This document shows, piece by piece, positions 1 to 7,007 of a stretch of 9,249 nucleotides of DNA (positions are counted from its first letter, which is position 1; every line of letters starts with the position of its first letter). The notes below the pieces were generated by a model that had not been told where the DNA came from, ran no database searches, and worked only from the letters and a program-made list of their open reading frames with translations. The stretch covers positions 1 through 9,249 of the forward strand of contig CAAELW010000264.1 of assembly GCA_900756875.1 (NCBI GenBank), in the 5' to 3' direction. This DNA comes from Pasteurellaceae bacterium. Lineage in GTDB: Bacteria > Pseudomonadota > Gammaproteobacteria > Enterobacterales > Pasteurellaceae. The position numbers and the translations under genes were made by a program.

Positions 1-63
1 GAATTAATTGCATTACATCTTATTCCAAAAAACGAAAAATAATCGGTGCATTATAGCGGTAAC

Positions 64-1638
64 TTAATGTTTTGTCAGTAAATGGTGTTTACGAACACCC
101 AAGAGCACCAATACACCTAAATAAACCACGGCAGCCAGTCCAATTAACCAAACTAGCCAATAAACACGCATTAAAAATGTCATAGCGGCCCATTCTTCGA
201 TAGACGGGCAGTTATACCAAACCAACCCGCCCATGGCTAAGGCTGCACCTAAAACTTTTAGAAAAAAGACCGCACTTTTACGTGAAAAATGGTATACATC
301 CTCTTTAGCTAAGCCACGATAAAGCAAATAAGCATTTAAGGTTGCTGACATGGCAGAAGCAATCGCTAATCCCACATAGCTAAATGGAATCGCCAATACG
401 TTAAAGCCCATATTGCTCACCATGGCGATGATCCCGATTTTCACCGGCGTTTTGGTGTCTTGACGAGCGTAATAGCCGTTAGCCAGGATCTTAATCAGCA
501 TAAAGCTAAGCAAACCGGCATTGAATGCCCATAAAGAATAAGAGGCTGCATGCACATCGGTTAAGGTAAAACTGCCACGCATAAACAATACCAGTAACAT
601 TGGTTGGGCTAACACGGCAATACCAATCGCGGCAGGCACGCCGAGTAATAAAATCATTCGTACGCCCCAGTCCATTGTGTTGCGAAAATCAACCGCACTT
701 TGGGAAGAATTATCTTCTCGATTCACGTGATGGCGAGCAAGTGTCGGTAAAATCACGGTGGAAATTGCAATACCAAATAGCCCAAGTGGAAACTCTAATA
801 GACGATCAGAATAATAAAGCCAACTAATGGATCCCGTCATTAAGAAACTGGCAATGACCGTATCAAGCAGCAAGTTGATTTGACTCACAGAAACCCCGAA
901 CAAGGCAGGAATCATCAATCGACGGATTTTGGCTACCCCTTCATCACGCCATGCCCATTTTGGTTTTACGAGCAAGCCGGCTTTCTTCAAAAAAGGGATT
1001 TGAAATAAAAATTGTAGCAAACCGCCTAAGAAGATCCCGATAGCAAGGGCAAGATCGGGATTGTCTAATCTTGGTGCAAGGAAAAGTGCGGTCGCAATCA
1101 TCGCGATATTGAGTAAAACAGGCGAAAACGACATCACACCAAATTTACCTATCGTATTTAAGATCGCCCCAGAAAGTGCCACAAAGGTGACAAACCATAA
1201 ATAAGGAAAAGTAATTTTTAAGAGTAAAGACGCTTGTTCAAATTTGTGCGCATCGGGTCCGTCATTTAGCCAATCAGTAAACCCCCCCATCCCAAAGATC
1301 GCCGCCACAACAGGTGATCCCACCATAGCAAGTAAAGTGACAATACTGACTAATCCGCCTAGCGTGCCCGACACTTTCCCGATAAATTCTCGCGTTTTAG
1401 AAAGATCGCCCGATTTTTGATATTCGGCTAATACGGGTACGAAAGCCTGAGAAAATGCCCCTTCCGCAAATAAACGACGTAAAAAGTTTGGGATCCGGTT
1501 AGCGAATAGAAACACGTCCGCCGCCGCACCTGCACCGATTAAATGTGCTATTACCACATCACGGACTAAACCTAACACACGGGACACTAATGTCATCCCA
1601 CTCACGATAATGCCGGATTTTAAAAGTCGTTTACTCAA
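64..1638 (-). CDS. murJ: Lipid II flippase MurJ (MviN family)
   Basis: MurJ is an inner-membrane MOP-superfamily protein that flips lipid II from the cytoplasmic to the periplasmic face for peptidoglycan synthesis. The 524-residue product is close to the E. coli length (511) and hydrophobic throughout, as expected for about 14 helices. The family signature is intact: SRVLGLVRD (19-27), with R20 and R26 matching E. coli R18 and R24; GAGAAADVF with D41; NFLRRLFAEGAFSQAF (51-66); and YYSDRLLEFP (275-284), with D278, R279 and E282 matching E. coli D269, R270 and E273. The start is a TTG (plus-strand 1636-1638). The open frame upstream holds no ATG before an in-frame stop, and the next ATG (residue 15) would cut into the first helix. 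A weak GAAGAGA lies upstream as a possible ribosome site. The gene diverges from rpsT. I see no terminator in the 63 bases after its stop. Function is certain; the exact start is likely. Confidence 0.96.
   Translation of the reverse strand: MSKRLLKSGIIVSGMTLVSRVLGLVRDVVIAHLIGAGAAADVFLFANRIPNFLRRLFAEGAFSQAFVPVLAEYQKSGDLSKTREFIGKVSGTLGGLVSIVTLLAMVGSPVVAAIFGMGGFTDWLNDGPDAHKFEQASLLLKITFPYLWFVTFVALSGAILNTIGKFGVMSFSPVLLNIAMIATALFLAPRLDNPDLALAIGIFLGGLLQFLFQIPFLKKAGLLVKPKWAWRDEGVAKIRRLMIPALFGVSVSQINLLLDTVIASFLMTGSISWLYYSDRLLEFPLGLFGIAISTVILPTLARHHVNREDNSSQSAVDFRNTMDWGVRMILLLGVPAAIGIAVLAQPMLLVLFMRGSFTLTDVHAASYSLWAFNAGLLSFMLIKILANGYYARQDTKTPVKIGIIAMVSNMGFNVLAIPFSYVGLAIASAMSATLNAYLLYRGLAKEDVYHFSRKSAVFFLKVLGAALAMGGLVWYNCPSIEEWAAMTFLMRVYWLVWLIGLAAVVYLGVLVLLGVRKHHLLTKH
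269..277 (-). repeat. DNA uptake signal sequence (USS) in murJ
   Basis: Exact 9-base Haemophilus-type USS core, reading AAGTGCGGT on the minus strand, which is also the murJ sense strand. It lies in frame as part of K454-S455-A456-V457. Such sites mark DNA for uptake by the competence machinery in Haemophilus. Confidence 0.93.
692..700 (-). repeat. DNA uptake signal sequence (USS) in murJ, extended form
   Basis: Exact core on the minus strand in the context AAAGTGCGGTTGATTTT. This also fits the extended Haemophilus consensus, with an AT-rich patch after the core, so it should be one of the best uptake sites here. It encodes S314-A315-V316 of MurJ. Confidence 0.95.
1084..1092 (+). repeat. DNA uptake signal sequence (USS) antisense in murJ
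   Basis: Exact AAGTGCGGT on the plus strand, antisense to murJ, so the gene reads ACC GCA CTT for T183-A184-L185 in a hydrophobic segment. The flank after the core (CGCAATC) fits the extended consensus poorly. Confidence 0.9.
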
Positions 1639-1693
1639 AATAGGGGTCTCTTCAAAAAAATTTGCCTTAATTGTATAGAATTTTTGTTTTTAC

Positions 1694-1721
1694 GCTATAT
1701 TCCAACGAAAAAAACTGATAA
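1694..1721 (-). promoter_or_regulatory. Possible murJ promoter
   Basis: Minus-strand TTATCA (1716-1721) lies 16 bases from TATAGC (1694-1699); each matches four of six sigma-70 positions. It points at murJ, about 56 bases before the TTG start. Its -35 element overlaps the extended -10 proposed for an upstream rpsT promoter on the other strand. The match is weak, and AT-rich DNA gives such hits by chance. Confidence 0.25.
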
Positions 1722-1724
1722 AAT
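1716..1724 (+). promoter_or_regulatory. Possible upstream rpsT promoter (extended -10)
   Basis: TGATAAAAT combines a TGN motif with a five-of-six -10 hexamer (TAAAAT, 1719-1724), an arrangement that can work with a poor -35 element. No good -35 is present about 17 bases upstream. A transcript would start near 1731, at the edge of the first hairpin described at 1733-1806. E. coli rpsT is known to have two tandem promoters, which makes a second one plausible here. Confidence 0.33.
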
Positions 1725-1732
1725 CCTGCCCA

Positions 1733-1806
1733 CATCGTTTGTGTGAGCCAATAGAAAGCGCTTTTTTTAAATAACGATGCTTACTTTCGGTTGTGTCTCA
1801 CCGAAA
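1733..1806 (+). other. Two adjacent inverted repeats upstream of rpsT
   Basis: Hairpin I pairs CATCGTT (1733-1739) with AACGATG (1773-1779), seven base pairs, and encloses the palindrome AAAGCGCTTT (1755-1764). Hairpin II pairs TTTCGGT (1785-1791) with ACCGAAA (1800-1806), seven base pairs with an eight-base loop. Hairpin II is not followed by a T run, so it does not look like a terminator. The segment lies upstream of the main rpsT -35 box and would be transcribed only from the possible upstream promoter. Its role could be an RNA leader, a protein-binding site or none. Confidence 0.35.
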
Positions 1807-1823
1807 TCAACACAAATTATTCA

Positions 1824-1852
1824 TTGACAAAAGTATAAAAAATCGGCATATT
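1824..1852 (+). promoter_or_regulatory. Main rpsT promoter
   Basis: A perfect -35 TTGACA (1824-1829) is followed after 17 bases by CATATT (1847-1852), four of six matches to the -10 consensus; TATTCT at 1849-1854 is an alternative with 19-base spacing. Transcription would begin near 1859-1860, giving a leader of about 45 bases. The strong -35 suits a ribosomal protein gene. Confidence 0.72.
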
Positions 1853-1892
1853 CTACGCCCTTATTTTGTCATAATCATCTAACAGAAATTTT

Positions 1893-1897
1893 AGGAG
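1893..1897 (+). promoter_or_regulatory. rpsT ribosome binding site
   Basis: AGGAG lies seven bases before the TTG at 1905, but only one base before another in-frame TTG at 1899. The spacing selects 1905 as the start, which also gives the universal S20 N-terminus. Confidence 0.85.
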
Positions 1898-1904
1898 TTT
1901 GACC

Positions 1905-2168
1905 TTGGCTAATATCAAGTCAGCAAAAAAACGTGCGGTTCAATCTGAAAAACGCCGCCAACATAACGCAAGCCAACGCTCTATGATGCGTACTTACATC
2001 AAAAAAGTATATGCTCAAGTAGCAGCAGGTGAAAAAGCAGCAGCTGAAGCAGCATTCGTTGAAATGCAAAAAGTTGTTGACCGTATGGCTTCTAAAGGCT
2101 TAATCCACGCTAACAAAGCAGCAAACCACAAAGCTAAATTAGCTGCTCAAATCAAAAAATTAGCGTAA
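1905..2168 (+). CDS. rpsT: 30S ribosomal protein S20
   Basis: S20 is a primary 16S rRNA-binding protein of the small subunit, acting early in 30S assembly. Starting at TTG 1905 the product has 87 residues, the same as E. coli S20, and opens with (M)[17 protein letters not shown], the family signature. The rest is lysine- and alanine-rich and helical, ending [13 protein letters not shown]. An in-frame TTG two codons earlier (1899) would add M-T but sits too close to the Shine-Dalgarno sequence. E. coli rpsT also begins with UUG, and S20 represses its own translation there; the retained TTG suggests similar weak, tunable initiation, which is inference. It is a single-gene unit with its own promoter and a strong terminator just downstream. 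The codons look suited to high expression. Confidence 0.97.
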   Translation: MANIKSAKKRAVQSEKRRQHNASQRSMMRTYIKKVYAQVAAGEKAAAEAAFVEMQKVVDRMASKGLIHANKAANHKAKLAAQIKKLA

Positions 2169-2194
2169 TTAAAGCATTAAAACAGCTTAAAAAT

Positions 2195-2219
2195 AAAACC
2201 GCACTTTGGTGCGGTTTTT
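2195..2219 (+). terminator. rpsT rho-independent terminator built on a USS
   Basis: AAAACCGCAC (2195-2204) pairs perfectly with GTGCGGTTTT (2209-2218) around the four-base loop TTTG and runs into T2215-T2219. It lies 26 bases after the rpsT stop. The left arm contains a complete uptake core, and the right arm repeats only its GTGCGGT part. Confidence 0.93.
2198..2206 (-). repeat. DNA uptake signal sequence (USS) in rpsT terminator
   Basis: Exact core, ACCGCACTT on the plus strand, forming most of the left arm and start of the loop of the rpsT terminator. The opposing arm reads TGGTGCGGT, two bases short of a second core. Inverted USS pairs acting as terminators are known in H. influenzae; this is a one-and-a-half-copy version. 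Confidence 0.93.
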
Positions 2220-2261
2220 GTTTGCCGTAAACCGTCCTGCCACAAACGCCCCATAACGAGC

Positions 2262-2289
2262 TTGCATTCCCCTCTTTAACCTGTAAACT
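2262..2289 (+). promoter_or_regulatory. Possible rnr promoter
   Basis: TTGCAT (2262-2267) and TAAACT (2284-2289), 16 bases apart, are the best sigma-70-like pair I find between the rpsT terminator and rnr, but the match is weak. A promoter is expected in this interval because the terminator should separate rnr from rpsT. The remainder of 2220-2328 is G-poor and shows no other structure. Confidence 0.28.
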
Positions 2290-2328
2290 ACCCCACAACT
2301 TAAAAATTAATCATAAAATAAACAATAA

Positions 2329-4674
2329 ATGACCAAAAAATCTTTTAAAAAAGCGGATCCAAATTATCAAAAAGAATTAGCCAAATACGGTAATCCGATC
2401 CCAAGCAGAGACTACATTCTGCAAATTATTCGTGAAAATAATGCCCCGATGAGTCGGGAAGAAATTCTGACCGCACTTTCAATTAAAAGTGACGAACAAC
2501 AAGAAGCCATGCGTCGTCGCTTGCGTGCCATGGAGAATGATGGACAGTTAGTTTTCACTAAACGTAAACGCTATGCCTTGCCTGAAAAATTGGATTTATT
2601 CAAAGGCATGGTCATTGGCCATCGCGAAGGCTATGGCTTTTTACAAGTCGAAGGTAAAAAAGAGGATCTCTTTATTCCTAATCACCAAATGCAACGTGTG
2701 ATGCATGGTGATTTTGTATTAGCCCAACCTGCAGGCTTAGACCGCCGTGGGCGTCGTGAAGTCCGTATTGTTCGCGTACTTGAAAGTCGCAAAAAACAAA
2801 TTGTCGGCCGTTTCTTCTTAGAAAATAGCTTTAGCTATGTGGTGCCTGATGACAGTCGTATCGGACGAGATATTTTAGTCCCTAATGAACACCGCAATGG
2901 TGCCCGAATGGGACAAGTTGTCGTGGTTGAATTGCAAGAACGCTCTGCATCCTTTACTCAGCCCGTTGGTATCATCACCGAAATTCTGGGTGACAATATG
3001 GCAAAAGGGATGGAAGTGGAGATCGCCCTTCGTAATCATGACATTCCTCACCAATTCCCAAGTGCGGTCGAAAAATACGTTAAAAGATTCACGGAAGAAG
3101 TACCTGAAGAAGCCAAAAAAGGCCGTGTAGATTTACGCAATCTACCACTGGTTACCATTGATGGCGAAGATGCGCGCGATTTTGATGATGCCGTATATTG
3201 CGAAAAAAGTGGTAAAGGCTGGAAACTTTGGGTGGCAATTGCCGATGTCAGCTATTATGTGCGTTTGCGTTCTGCACTAGACACAGAAGCTTATAACCGA
3301 GGTAACTCTGTTTACTTTCCGAATCGTGTTGTGCCAATGTTGCCGGAGATTTTATCCAACGGATTGTGTTCACTGAATCCACAAGTTGATCGCTTGTGTA
3401 TGGTGTGTGAAATGCACATTTCTGCCAAAGGTAAACTCACAGACTATCGTTTTTATGAAGCGGTAATGAATTCTCATGCACGTTTAACCTATACGAAAGT
3501 CGCGGCAATTTTAGACGGCGATGATGAGCTCCGCACCCGTTATCAAGGGCTAGTGCCACATTTAGAAGAATTGCATCATCTCTATCAAGCATTACTCAAT
3601 GCTCGTAAACAACGTGGTGCCATCGATTTTGAAACCATCGAAACCAAATTTATTTTCAATGCCATGGGACGAATTGATCGCATTGAACCTGTTGTGCGAA
3701 ATGATGCGCACAAAATCATTGAAGAATGCATGATTCTTGCGAATATTGCAGCAGCAAACTTTATGGAAAAACATAAAGAACCTGCACTCTATCGTATTCA
3801 TGCCACACCGAGCGAAGAAAAACTGACGTCTTTCCGTGCATTCTTAAGTGAATGCGGTTTAAGCCTTGAAGGCGGCATGAAACCGACCACAAAAGATTAT
3901 GCGAAATTATTAGAGCAAGTGAAAGATCGTCCGGATCATGAGCTTATTCAAACCATGTTGCTCCGTTCATTAAGCCAAGCGGTTTATCATGCGGATAATA
4001 TCGGCCACTTTGGTTTGGCGTTAGAGGAATATGCACACTTTACTTCCCCGATTCGTCGCTATCCGGATTTAACCCTACATCGTGGGATTAAGTATTTATT
4101 AGCGAAAGAAAAAGGCGCTAAACGTAAAACCACAGATACTGGCGGCTATCACTATTCCTTTGATGAAATGGATTTATTAGGCGATCACTGCTCGATGACA
4201 GAACGCCGTGCCGATGATGCCACTCGCGAAGTGGCAGATTGTCTGAAATGTGAATATATGCAAGATCACGTAGGTGCTGAATTTAGCGGAGTGATCTCAT
4301 CTGTAACGGGCTTTGGCTTATTCGTACGTTTAGATGATTTATTCATTGACGGCTTAGTCCATATTTCTACTTTAGATAACGACTACTATCAATTTGATGC
4401 GGCAAAACAAGGTTTAATCGGTGAAAATAGTGGTATGATTTATCGCCTTGGCGATAAAGTCAAAATTCGCGTAGTTGCCGTTCATTTAGAACAAAAAATG
4501 GTAGATTTCAGTTTAGTCGAAAGCGCACGAAAACCGCGTCGAGTAGGAAAAACGGCTAAACAAAAAGCCAAAAAAGTCTTTAAGGAACTGCCACCTAAAG
4601 CGTCAAAAAAACGTAAAAGTGCGGTCAAAAATAAAGATGTTTCGAAGAAACCAACTAGAAAACGGAAGAAATAA
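2329..4674 (+). CDS. rnr: Ribonuclease R
   Basis: RNase R is a processive 3'-to-5' exoribonuclease of the RNB (RNase II) family that degrades structured RNA and takes part in rRNA quality control and tmRNA-linked decay. The 781 residues (E. coli 813) show an N-terminal winged-helix region (about 24-85, including [18 protein letters not shown]), two cold-shock domains (about 87-222), and the RNB domain (about 266-590). The catalytic motif is [10 protein letters not shown] (278-287), with D278, D284, D286 and D287 as metal ligands, and [12 protein letters not shown] is at 570-581. An S1 domain (about 647-730, [19 protein letters not shown]) precedes a lysine-rich tail (about 735-781) shorter than in E. 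coli. An in-frame TAA lies directly before the ATG, which limits the N-terminus. I see no clear Shine-Dalgarno sequence; the upstream bases are mostly A and T. rlmB follows after 16 bases. Confidence 0.98.
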   Translation: MTKKSFKKADPNYQKELAKYGNPIPSRDYILQIIRENNAPMSREEILTALSIKSDEQQEAMRRRLRAMENDGQLVFTKRKRYALPEKLDLFKGMVIGHREGYGFLQVEGKKEDLFIPNHQMQRVMHGDFVLAQPAGLDRRGRREVRIVRVLESRKKQIVGRFFLENSFSYVVPDDSRIGRDILVPNEHRNGARMGQVVVVELQERSASFTQPVGIITEILGDNMAKGMEVEIALRNHDIPHQFPSAVEKYVKRFTEEVPEEAKKGRVDLRNLPLVTIDGEDARDFDDAVYCEKSGKGWKLWVAIADVSYYVRLRSALDTEAYNRGNSVYFPNRVVPMLPEILSNGLCSLNPQVDRLCMVCEMHISAKGKLTDYRFYEAVMNSHARLTYTKVAAILDGDDELRTRYQGLVPHLEELHHLYQALLNARKQRGAIDFETIETKFIFNAMGRIDRIEPVVRNDAHKIIEECMILANIAAANFMEKHKEPALYRIHATPSEEKLTSFRAFLSECGLSLEGGMKPTTKDYAKLLEQVKDRPDHELIQTMLLRSLSQAVYHADNIGHFGLALEEYAHFTSPIRRYPDLTLHRGIKYLLAKEKGAKRKTTDTGGYHYSFDEMDLLGDHCSMTERRADDATREVADCLKCEYMQDHVGAEFSGVISSVTGFGLFVRLDDLFIDGLVHISTLDNDYYQFDAAKQGLIGENSGMIYRLGDKVKIRVVAVHLEQKMVDFSLVESARKPRRVGKTAKQKAKKVFKELPPKASKKRKSAVKNKDVSKKPTRKRKK
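2470..2478 (-). repeat. DNA uptake signal sequence (USS) antisense in rnr
   Basis: Exact core on the minus strand. rnr reads ACC GCA CTT, giving T48-A49-L50 in the winged-helix region. CACTTT of this site is followed six bases later by its inverse AAAAGTG, making a small hairpin-capable sequence. Confidence 0.92.
3060..3068 (+). repeat. DNA uptake signal sequence (USS) in rnr
   Basis: Exact AAGTGCGGT in the rnr sense strand, encoding S245-A246-V247 between the second cold-shock domain and the RNB domain. This is a linker region that probably tolerates substitution. Confidence 0.92.
4617..4625 (+). repeat. DNA uptake signal sequence (USS) in the rnr basic tail
   Basis: Exact AAGTGCGGT encoding S764-A765-V766 in the lysine-rich C-terminal tail. 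Serine-alanine-valine interrupts an otherwise basic run, as expected where a weakly constrained tail has accepted an uptake site. Confidence 0.92.
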
Positions 4675-4690
4675 TAAATAAGAGAACCCT

Positions 4691-5431
4691 ATGTCAGAAA
4701 ATATCTATGGTATCCATGCTGTAAACAGCATTTTAGCAAATAGCCCTGAGCGTTTAATTGAAGTATTTGTGCTGAAAGGCCGTGAAGATAAACGCCTACA
4801 ACCATTACTTAATGAGCTCTATGCTTTAGGTATTGCGGTGCAATTTGTAAACCGTCAGACATTAGATAAAAAATCCAATGGTGAAGTCCATCAAGGTGTG
4901 ATTGCGCGTGTGCAAGAAGCGAAAGAGCTGAATGAACATGATCTGGATGAACTTCTTACTCGTAAACAAAATCCACTTTTATTAGTACTTGATGGCGTGA
5001 CAGATCCCCATAACCTGGGAGCCTGCTTACGTACTGCAGATGCTGCTGGAGTGAGCGCTGTTATCGTACCCAAAGATAAATCCGCTCAACTCACTTCTAT
5101 CGCACGTAAAGTGGCTTGCGGTGCTGCGGAGACTGTGCCATTAATTCGCGTAACCAATTTAGCGCGTACTTTGCGAGATCTACAACAAAATCATAATATT
5201 TGGGTAGTCGGTACGGCTGGCGAAGCAACAGAAACCATTTATCAAAGTAAACTCACGGGTTCTCTAGCCTTAGTGATGGGAGCTGAAGGTGAAGGTATGC
5301 GTCGCCTTACCCGTGAGCATTGCGATCAACTCATTAGTATTCCAATGGCGGGCTCAGTTTCATCCCTGAATGTTTCCGTTGCAACAGGTGTATGTTTATT
5401 TGAAATTGTGAGACAACGTCTTGCAGCCTAA
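4691..5431 (+). CDS. rlmB: 23S rRNA (guanosine-2251-2'-O)-methyltransferase
   Basis: RlmB uses S-adenosylmethionine to methylate the 2'-OH of G2251 in the peptidyl-transferase P loop of 23S rRNA. The 246 residues match the E. coli length (243). An N-terminal substrate-binding domain (about 1-75, starting [12 protein letters not shown]) precedes the SPOUT catalytic domain with its three SpoU motifs: [16 protein letters not shown] (105-120, with N108 and R114), [12 protein letters not shown] (195-206) and [17 protein letters not shown] (217-233). The last motif forms the trefoil-knot cofactor site. The gene starts 16 bases after the rnr stop with AAGAGA as a weak ribosome site five bases before ATG, so it is almost certainly co-transcribed with rnr. 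Coupling an RNA exonuclease with an rRNA modifier is a conserved gammaproteobacterial arrangement. A bidirectional terminator follows. Other SpoU methyltransferases are possible, but length and rnr linkage favour RlmB. Confidence 0.96.
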   Translation: MSENIYGIHAVNSILANSPERLIEVFVLKGREDKRLQPLLNELYALGIAVQFVNRQTLDKKSNGEVHQGVIARVQEAKELNEHDLDELLTRKQNPLLLVLDGVTDPHNLGACLRTADAAGVSAVIVPKDKSAQLTSIARKVACGAAETVPLIRVTNLARTLRDLQQNHNIWVVGTAGEATETIYQSKLTGSLALVMGAEGEGMRRLTREHCDQLISIPMAGSVSSLNVSVATGVCLFEIVRQRLAA

Positions 5432-5448
5432 AAATGCGTGAAAAAACG

Positions 5449-5457
5449 ACCGCACTT
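5449..5457 (-). repeat. Intergenic DNA uptake signal sequence (USS)
   Basis: Exact core, ACCGCACTT on the plus strand, between the rlmB stop and the shared terminator. Unlike the site after rpsT, it is not part of the hairpin stem, which begins seven bases later. Confidence 0.92.
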
Positions 5458-5463
5458 GATATA

Positions 5464-5495
5464 AAAAATGCCGATAAATCATTGTCGGCATTTTT
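5464..5495. terminator. Bidirectional terminator between rlmB and brnQ
   Basis: AAAAATGCCGA (5464-5474) pairs with TCGGCATTTTT (5485-5495). The stem can extend inward by a T-G wobble and two A-T pairs, leaving a four-base loop. The A run on the left and T run on the right let it terminate rlmB on the plus strand and brnQ on the minus strand. The hairpin begins one base after the brnQ stop codon. Confidence 0.9.
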
Positions 5496-5496
5496 C

Positions 5497-6798
5497 TTAT
5501 TTTGAAATGGTTTTTCCAAATATCATGGAAAGCACTAAAGTACATAATGCGGGTACAAGCCACGCGAGCCCTTGTGAATAGAGCGGGAAATGAGTCATGA
5601 TTTGATGTACCCCTTCCGGCAACATATCCAAGTTTTTCAAACTATCAATTAAACTAAAACAAACCGTCACAAAAATAGTGGTGTAATAGCTCAATCGAAT
5701 AGAAGGCAATTTATTACGCACTAGCTGTAAAACCACTAACATGATCGCCATTGGGTAAATCAACAACAAGGCAGGAATCGTCACTCGGAGTAATTTTGTT
5801 AAGCCATATTGTGAAATAATTGTCGTCATAGCTGTGAAGAAGACAATCCAAAATGGATAAGAAAAACGCGTCGAAAACTTGGAGAAGTAATCACCACACG
5901 CACTGGTTACGCCCACTAATGTGGTTAGACTTGCTAAAGTAATAATACCCGCCATGATCCAGGTTCCCGCCGTGCCGAATAAACTGTTCACATAACGAGA
6001 GAAGATTTGTCCACCATTTGTTGCGCCTTGTGCCACGGCATCAGAAGTCGCCCCTAAGTAAAATAAGGCGAAATACAAGCAACCTAATAAAATGACAGAT
6101 ACGAAACCCGCTGAAATGGTATATTTAACAATCTTTTGCGGATTCGTTACATTTTTTGCAGATAACGCCCGTGCAACAATGCCACCAAAAGCAATCGCTG
6201 CAAGTACATCCATCGTTTGATAACCACTAATTAACCCTGTGGTTAATGCTGAATTCTCAGCATACGCCTGAGATGGTGCAACAATATCAGAAAGCGGTGA
6301 AACAAAAACCGTGATCCCAACAACAAGTAATAATACCAACAATGCCGGTGTCATCACTTCACCCACTGTTGAAATAATTGTACTTGGGCGAATCATGAAT
6401 CCCATCGCGATAATATTAAAGAGCACAGAGAAAATAAGACGTGTCGTCGCACTATCTTCAACGAGACCCAATGGTAACCATGCCATTTCATAAGCGACAT
6501 TAGTAATTCGAGGCATGGCAAAGGTTGAACCGATGACTAAATAAAGAATGGTTAAAAAGACTACACCTGCCCACTTGGGCAAGTCCTTAGTCAGTTCTTC
6601 ACCACGTCCTAATACTGACACAACAACTAAGGTAATAAATGGCATGAGTACGCCGGTTATCACAAATCCTAGCGAAGCGGTTGCCCAATGATTACCTGCG
6701 GAGTAACCTTCCATCGGTGGAAAAATAATATTTCCTGCACCCAAAAATAAAGCAAAAATCATCATACCTAATATGATGATGTCTTTTTTTGAAAACAT
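5497..6798 (-). CDS. brnQ: Branched-chain amino acid:Na+ symporter BrnQ
   Basis: BrnQ imports leucine, isoleucine and valine with Na+ across the inner membrane (LIVCS family). The product has 433 residues (E. coli 439) and is hydrophobic throughout, consistent with about 12 helices. Near the N-terminus it carries the family motif FALFLGAGNIIFPP (15-28) after SKKDIIILG. The reading frame stays open for 57 more codons upstream to 6969, but I start at the ATG at 6796-6798. That gives the family N-terminus and has GAGA upstream, whereas the extension has no homologous look and would cover the probable promoter and CRP site. brnQ diverges from nhaA and converges on rlmB with a shared terminator overlapping its end. 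CRP activation is likely from the upstream site. Individual substrate preference cannot be read from sequence. Confidence 0.94.
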   Translation of the reverse strand: MFSKKDIIILGMMIFALFLGAGNIIFPPMEGYSAGNHWATASLGFVITGVLMPFITLVVVSVLGRGEELTKDLPKWAGVVFLTILYLVIGSTFAMPRITNVAYEMAWLPLGLVEDSATTRLIFSVLFNIIAMGFMIRPSTIISTVGEVMTPALLVLLLVVGITVFVSPLSDIVAPSQAYAENSALTTGLISGYQTMDVLAAIAFGGIVARALSAKNVTNPQKIVKYTISAGFVSVILLGCLYFALFYLGATSDAVAQGATNGGQIFSRYVNSLFGTAGTWIMAGIITLASLTTLVGVTSACGDYFSKFSTRFSYPFWIVFFTAMTTIISQYGLTKLLRVTIPALLLIYPMAIMLVVLQLVRNKLPSIRLSYYTTIFVTVCFSLIDSLKNLDMLPEGVHQIMTHFPLYSQGLAWLVPALCTLVLSMIFGKTISK

Positions 6799-6827
6799 AA
6801 GTATTCTCGAATAAATAAACTTTAAGG

Positions 6828-6857
6828 ATTTTACAATCAAATTGTTTTTTATTCCAA
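6828..6857 (-). promoter_or_regulatory. Probable brnQ promoter
   Basis: Minus-strand TTGGAA (6852-6857) and TAAAAT (6828-6833) are 18 bases apart, matching four and five of six sigma-70 positions. Transcription would start near 6821, about 23 bases before the brnQ ATG. The spacing to the CRP site supports the assignment. Confidence 0.5.
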
Positions 6858-6870
6858 AAATGAAAATAAA

Positions 6871-6892
6871 TTTTGTGAAATAGATCACGAAA
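6871..6892. promoter_or_regulatory. CRP (cAMP receptor protein) binding site
   Basis: TGTGA (6874-6878), six bases, then TCACG (6885-6889): nine of ten positions of the CRP half-site cores, with AATAGA in the middle resembling the consensus TCTAGA. The outer bases extend the symmetry (TTTTGTGA against TTTCGTGA, seven of eight). The centre at 6881.5 is about 60 bases upstream of the predicted brnQ start, a class I position. It is about 88 bases from the possible nhaA start, so effects on nhaA are also possible. The TGTGA core marks it as a standard CRP site, not the TGCGA competence type that needs Sxy. Confidence 0.75.
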
Positions 6893-6954
6893 TCTACCAC
6901 ATTCCGATTAAATCTCACATTATCCATCGCCTCTTTCCCCAAAATCAGTAAATT

Positions 6955-6963
6955 TGTGATAAT
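6955..6963 (+). promoter_or_regulatory. Possible nhaA promoter (extended -10)
   Basis: TGT directly followed by GATAAT gives an extended -10 with five of six hexamer matches. No recognisable -35 lies 17 bases upstream (TTCCCC). Transcription would begin near 6970, leaving a leader of roughly 38 bases. Confidence 0.42.
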
Positions 6964-6995
6964 ATCCACGCTTTATTATTTTTTATTACTTTTTT

Positions 6996-7000
6996 AGGAG
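6996..7000 (+). promoter_or_regulatory. nhaA ribosome binding site
   Basis: AGGAG lies seven bases before ATG 7008. An overlapping ATG at 7004 is only three bases away and reaches a stop after three codons, so the spacing selects 7008. Confidence 0.88.
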
Positions 7001-7007
7001 AGAATGA

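Noticed and set aside
1..63. Terminator or gene fragment left of murJ
   Set aside because: No convincing hairpin or conserved reading frame is visible in this short AT-rich flank.
1755..1768. AAAGCGCTTT plus T run as a terminator
   Set aside because: The palindrome has no room for a proper loop and too few G-C pairs, and no gene ends upstream of it.
1899..1904. Earlier TTG as the rpsT start
   Set aside because: It lies one base after AGGAG, too close for initiation, and adds two residues not found in S20 proteins.
1931..1939. ACGTGCGGT in rpsT as another uptake sequence
   Set aside because: It has one mismatch in the invariant core and is explained by the conserved S20 codons for K-R-A-V, though it lies in the usual phase.
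3592..3801. Minus-strand open frame inside rnr, and other short frames within murJ, rnr, rlmB, brnQ and nhaA
   Set aside because: They lie inside well-conserved genes, show no family motifs or ribosome sites, and are explained by codon bias of the true frame.
6799..6969. Upstream extension of the brnQ reading frame by 57 codons
   Set aside because: It covers the predicted promoter, CRP site and most of the brnQ-nhaA spacer. It adds residues that precede the normal BrnQ N-terminus, and the ATG at 6796-6798 fits the family and has a ribosome site.
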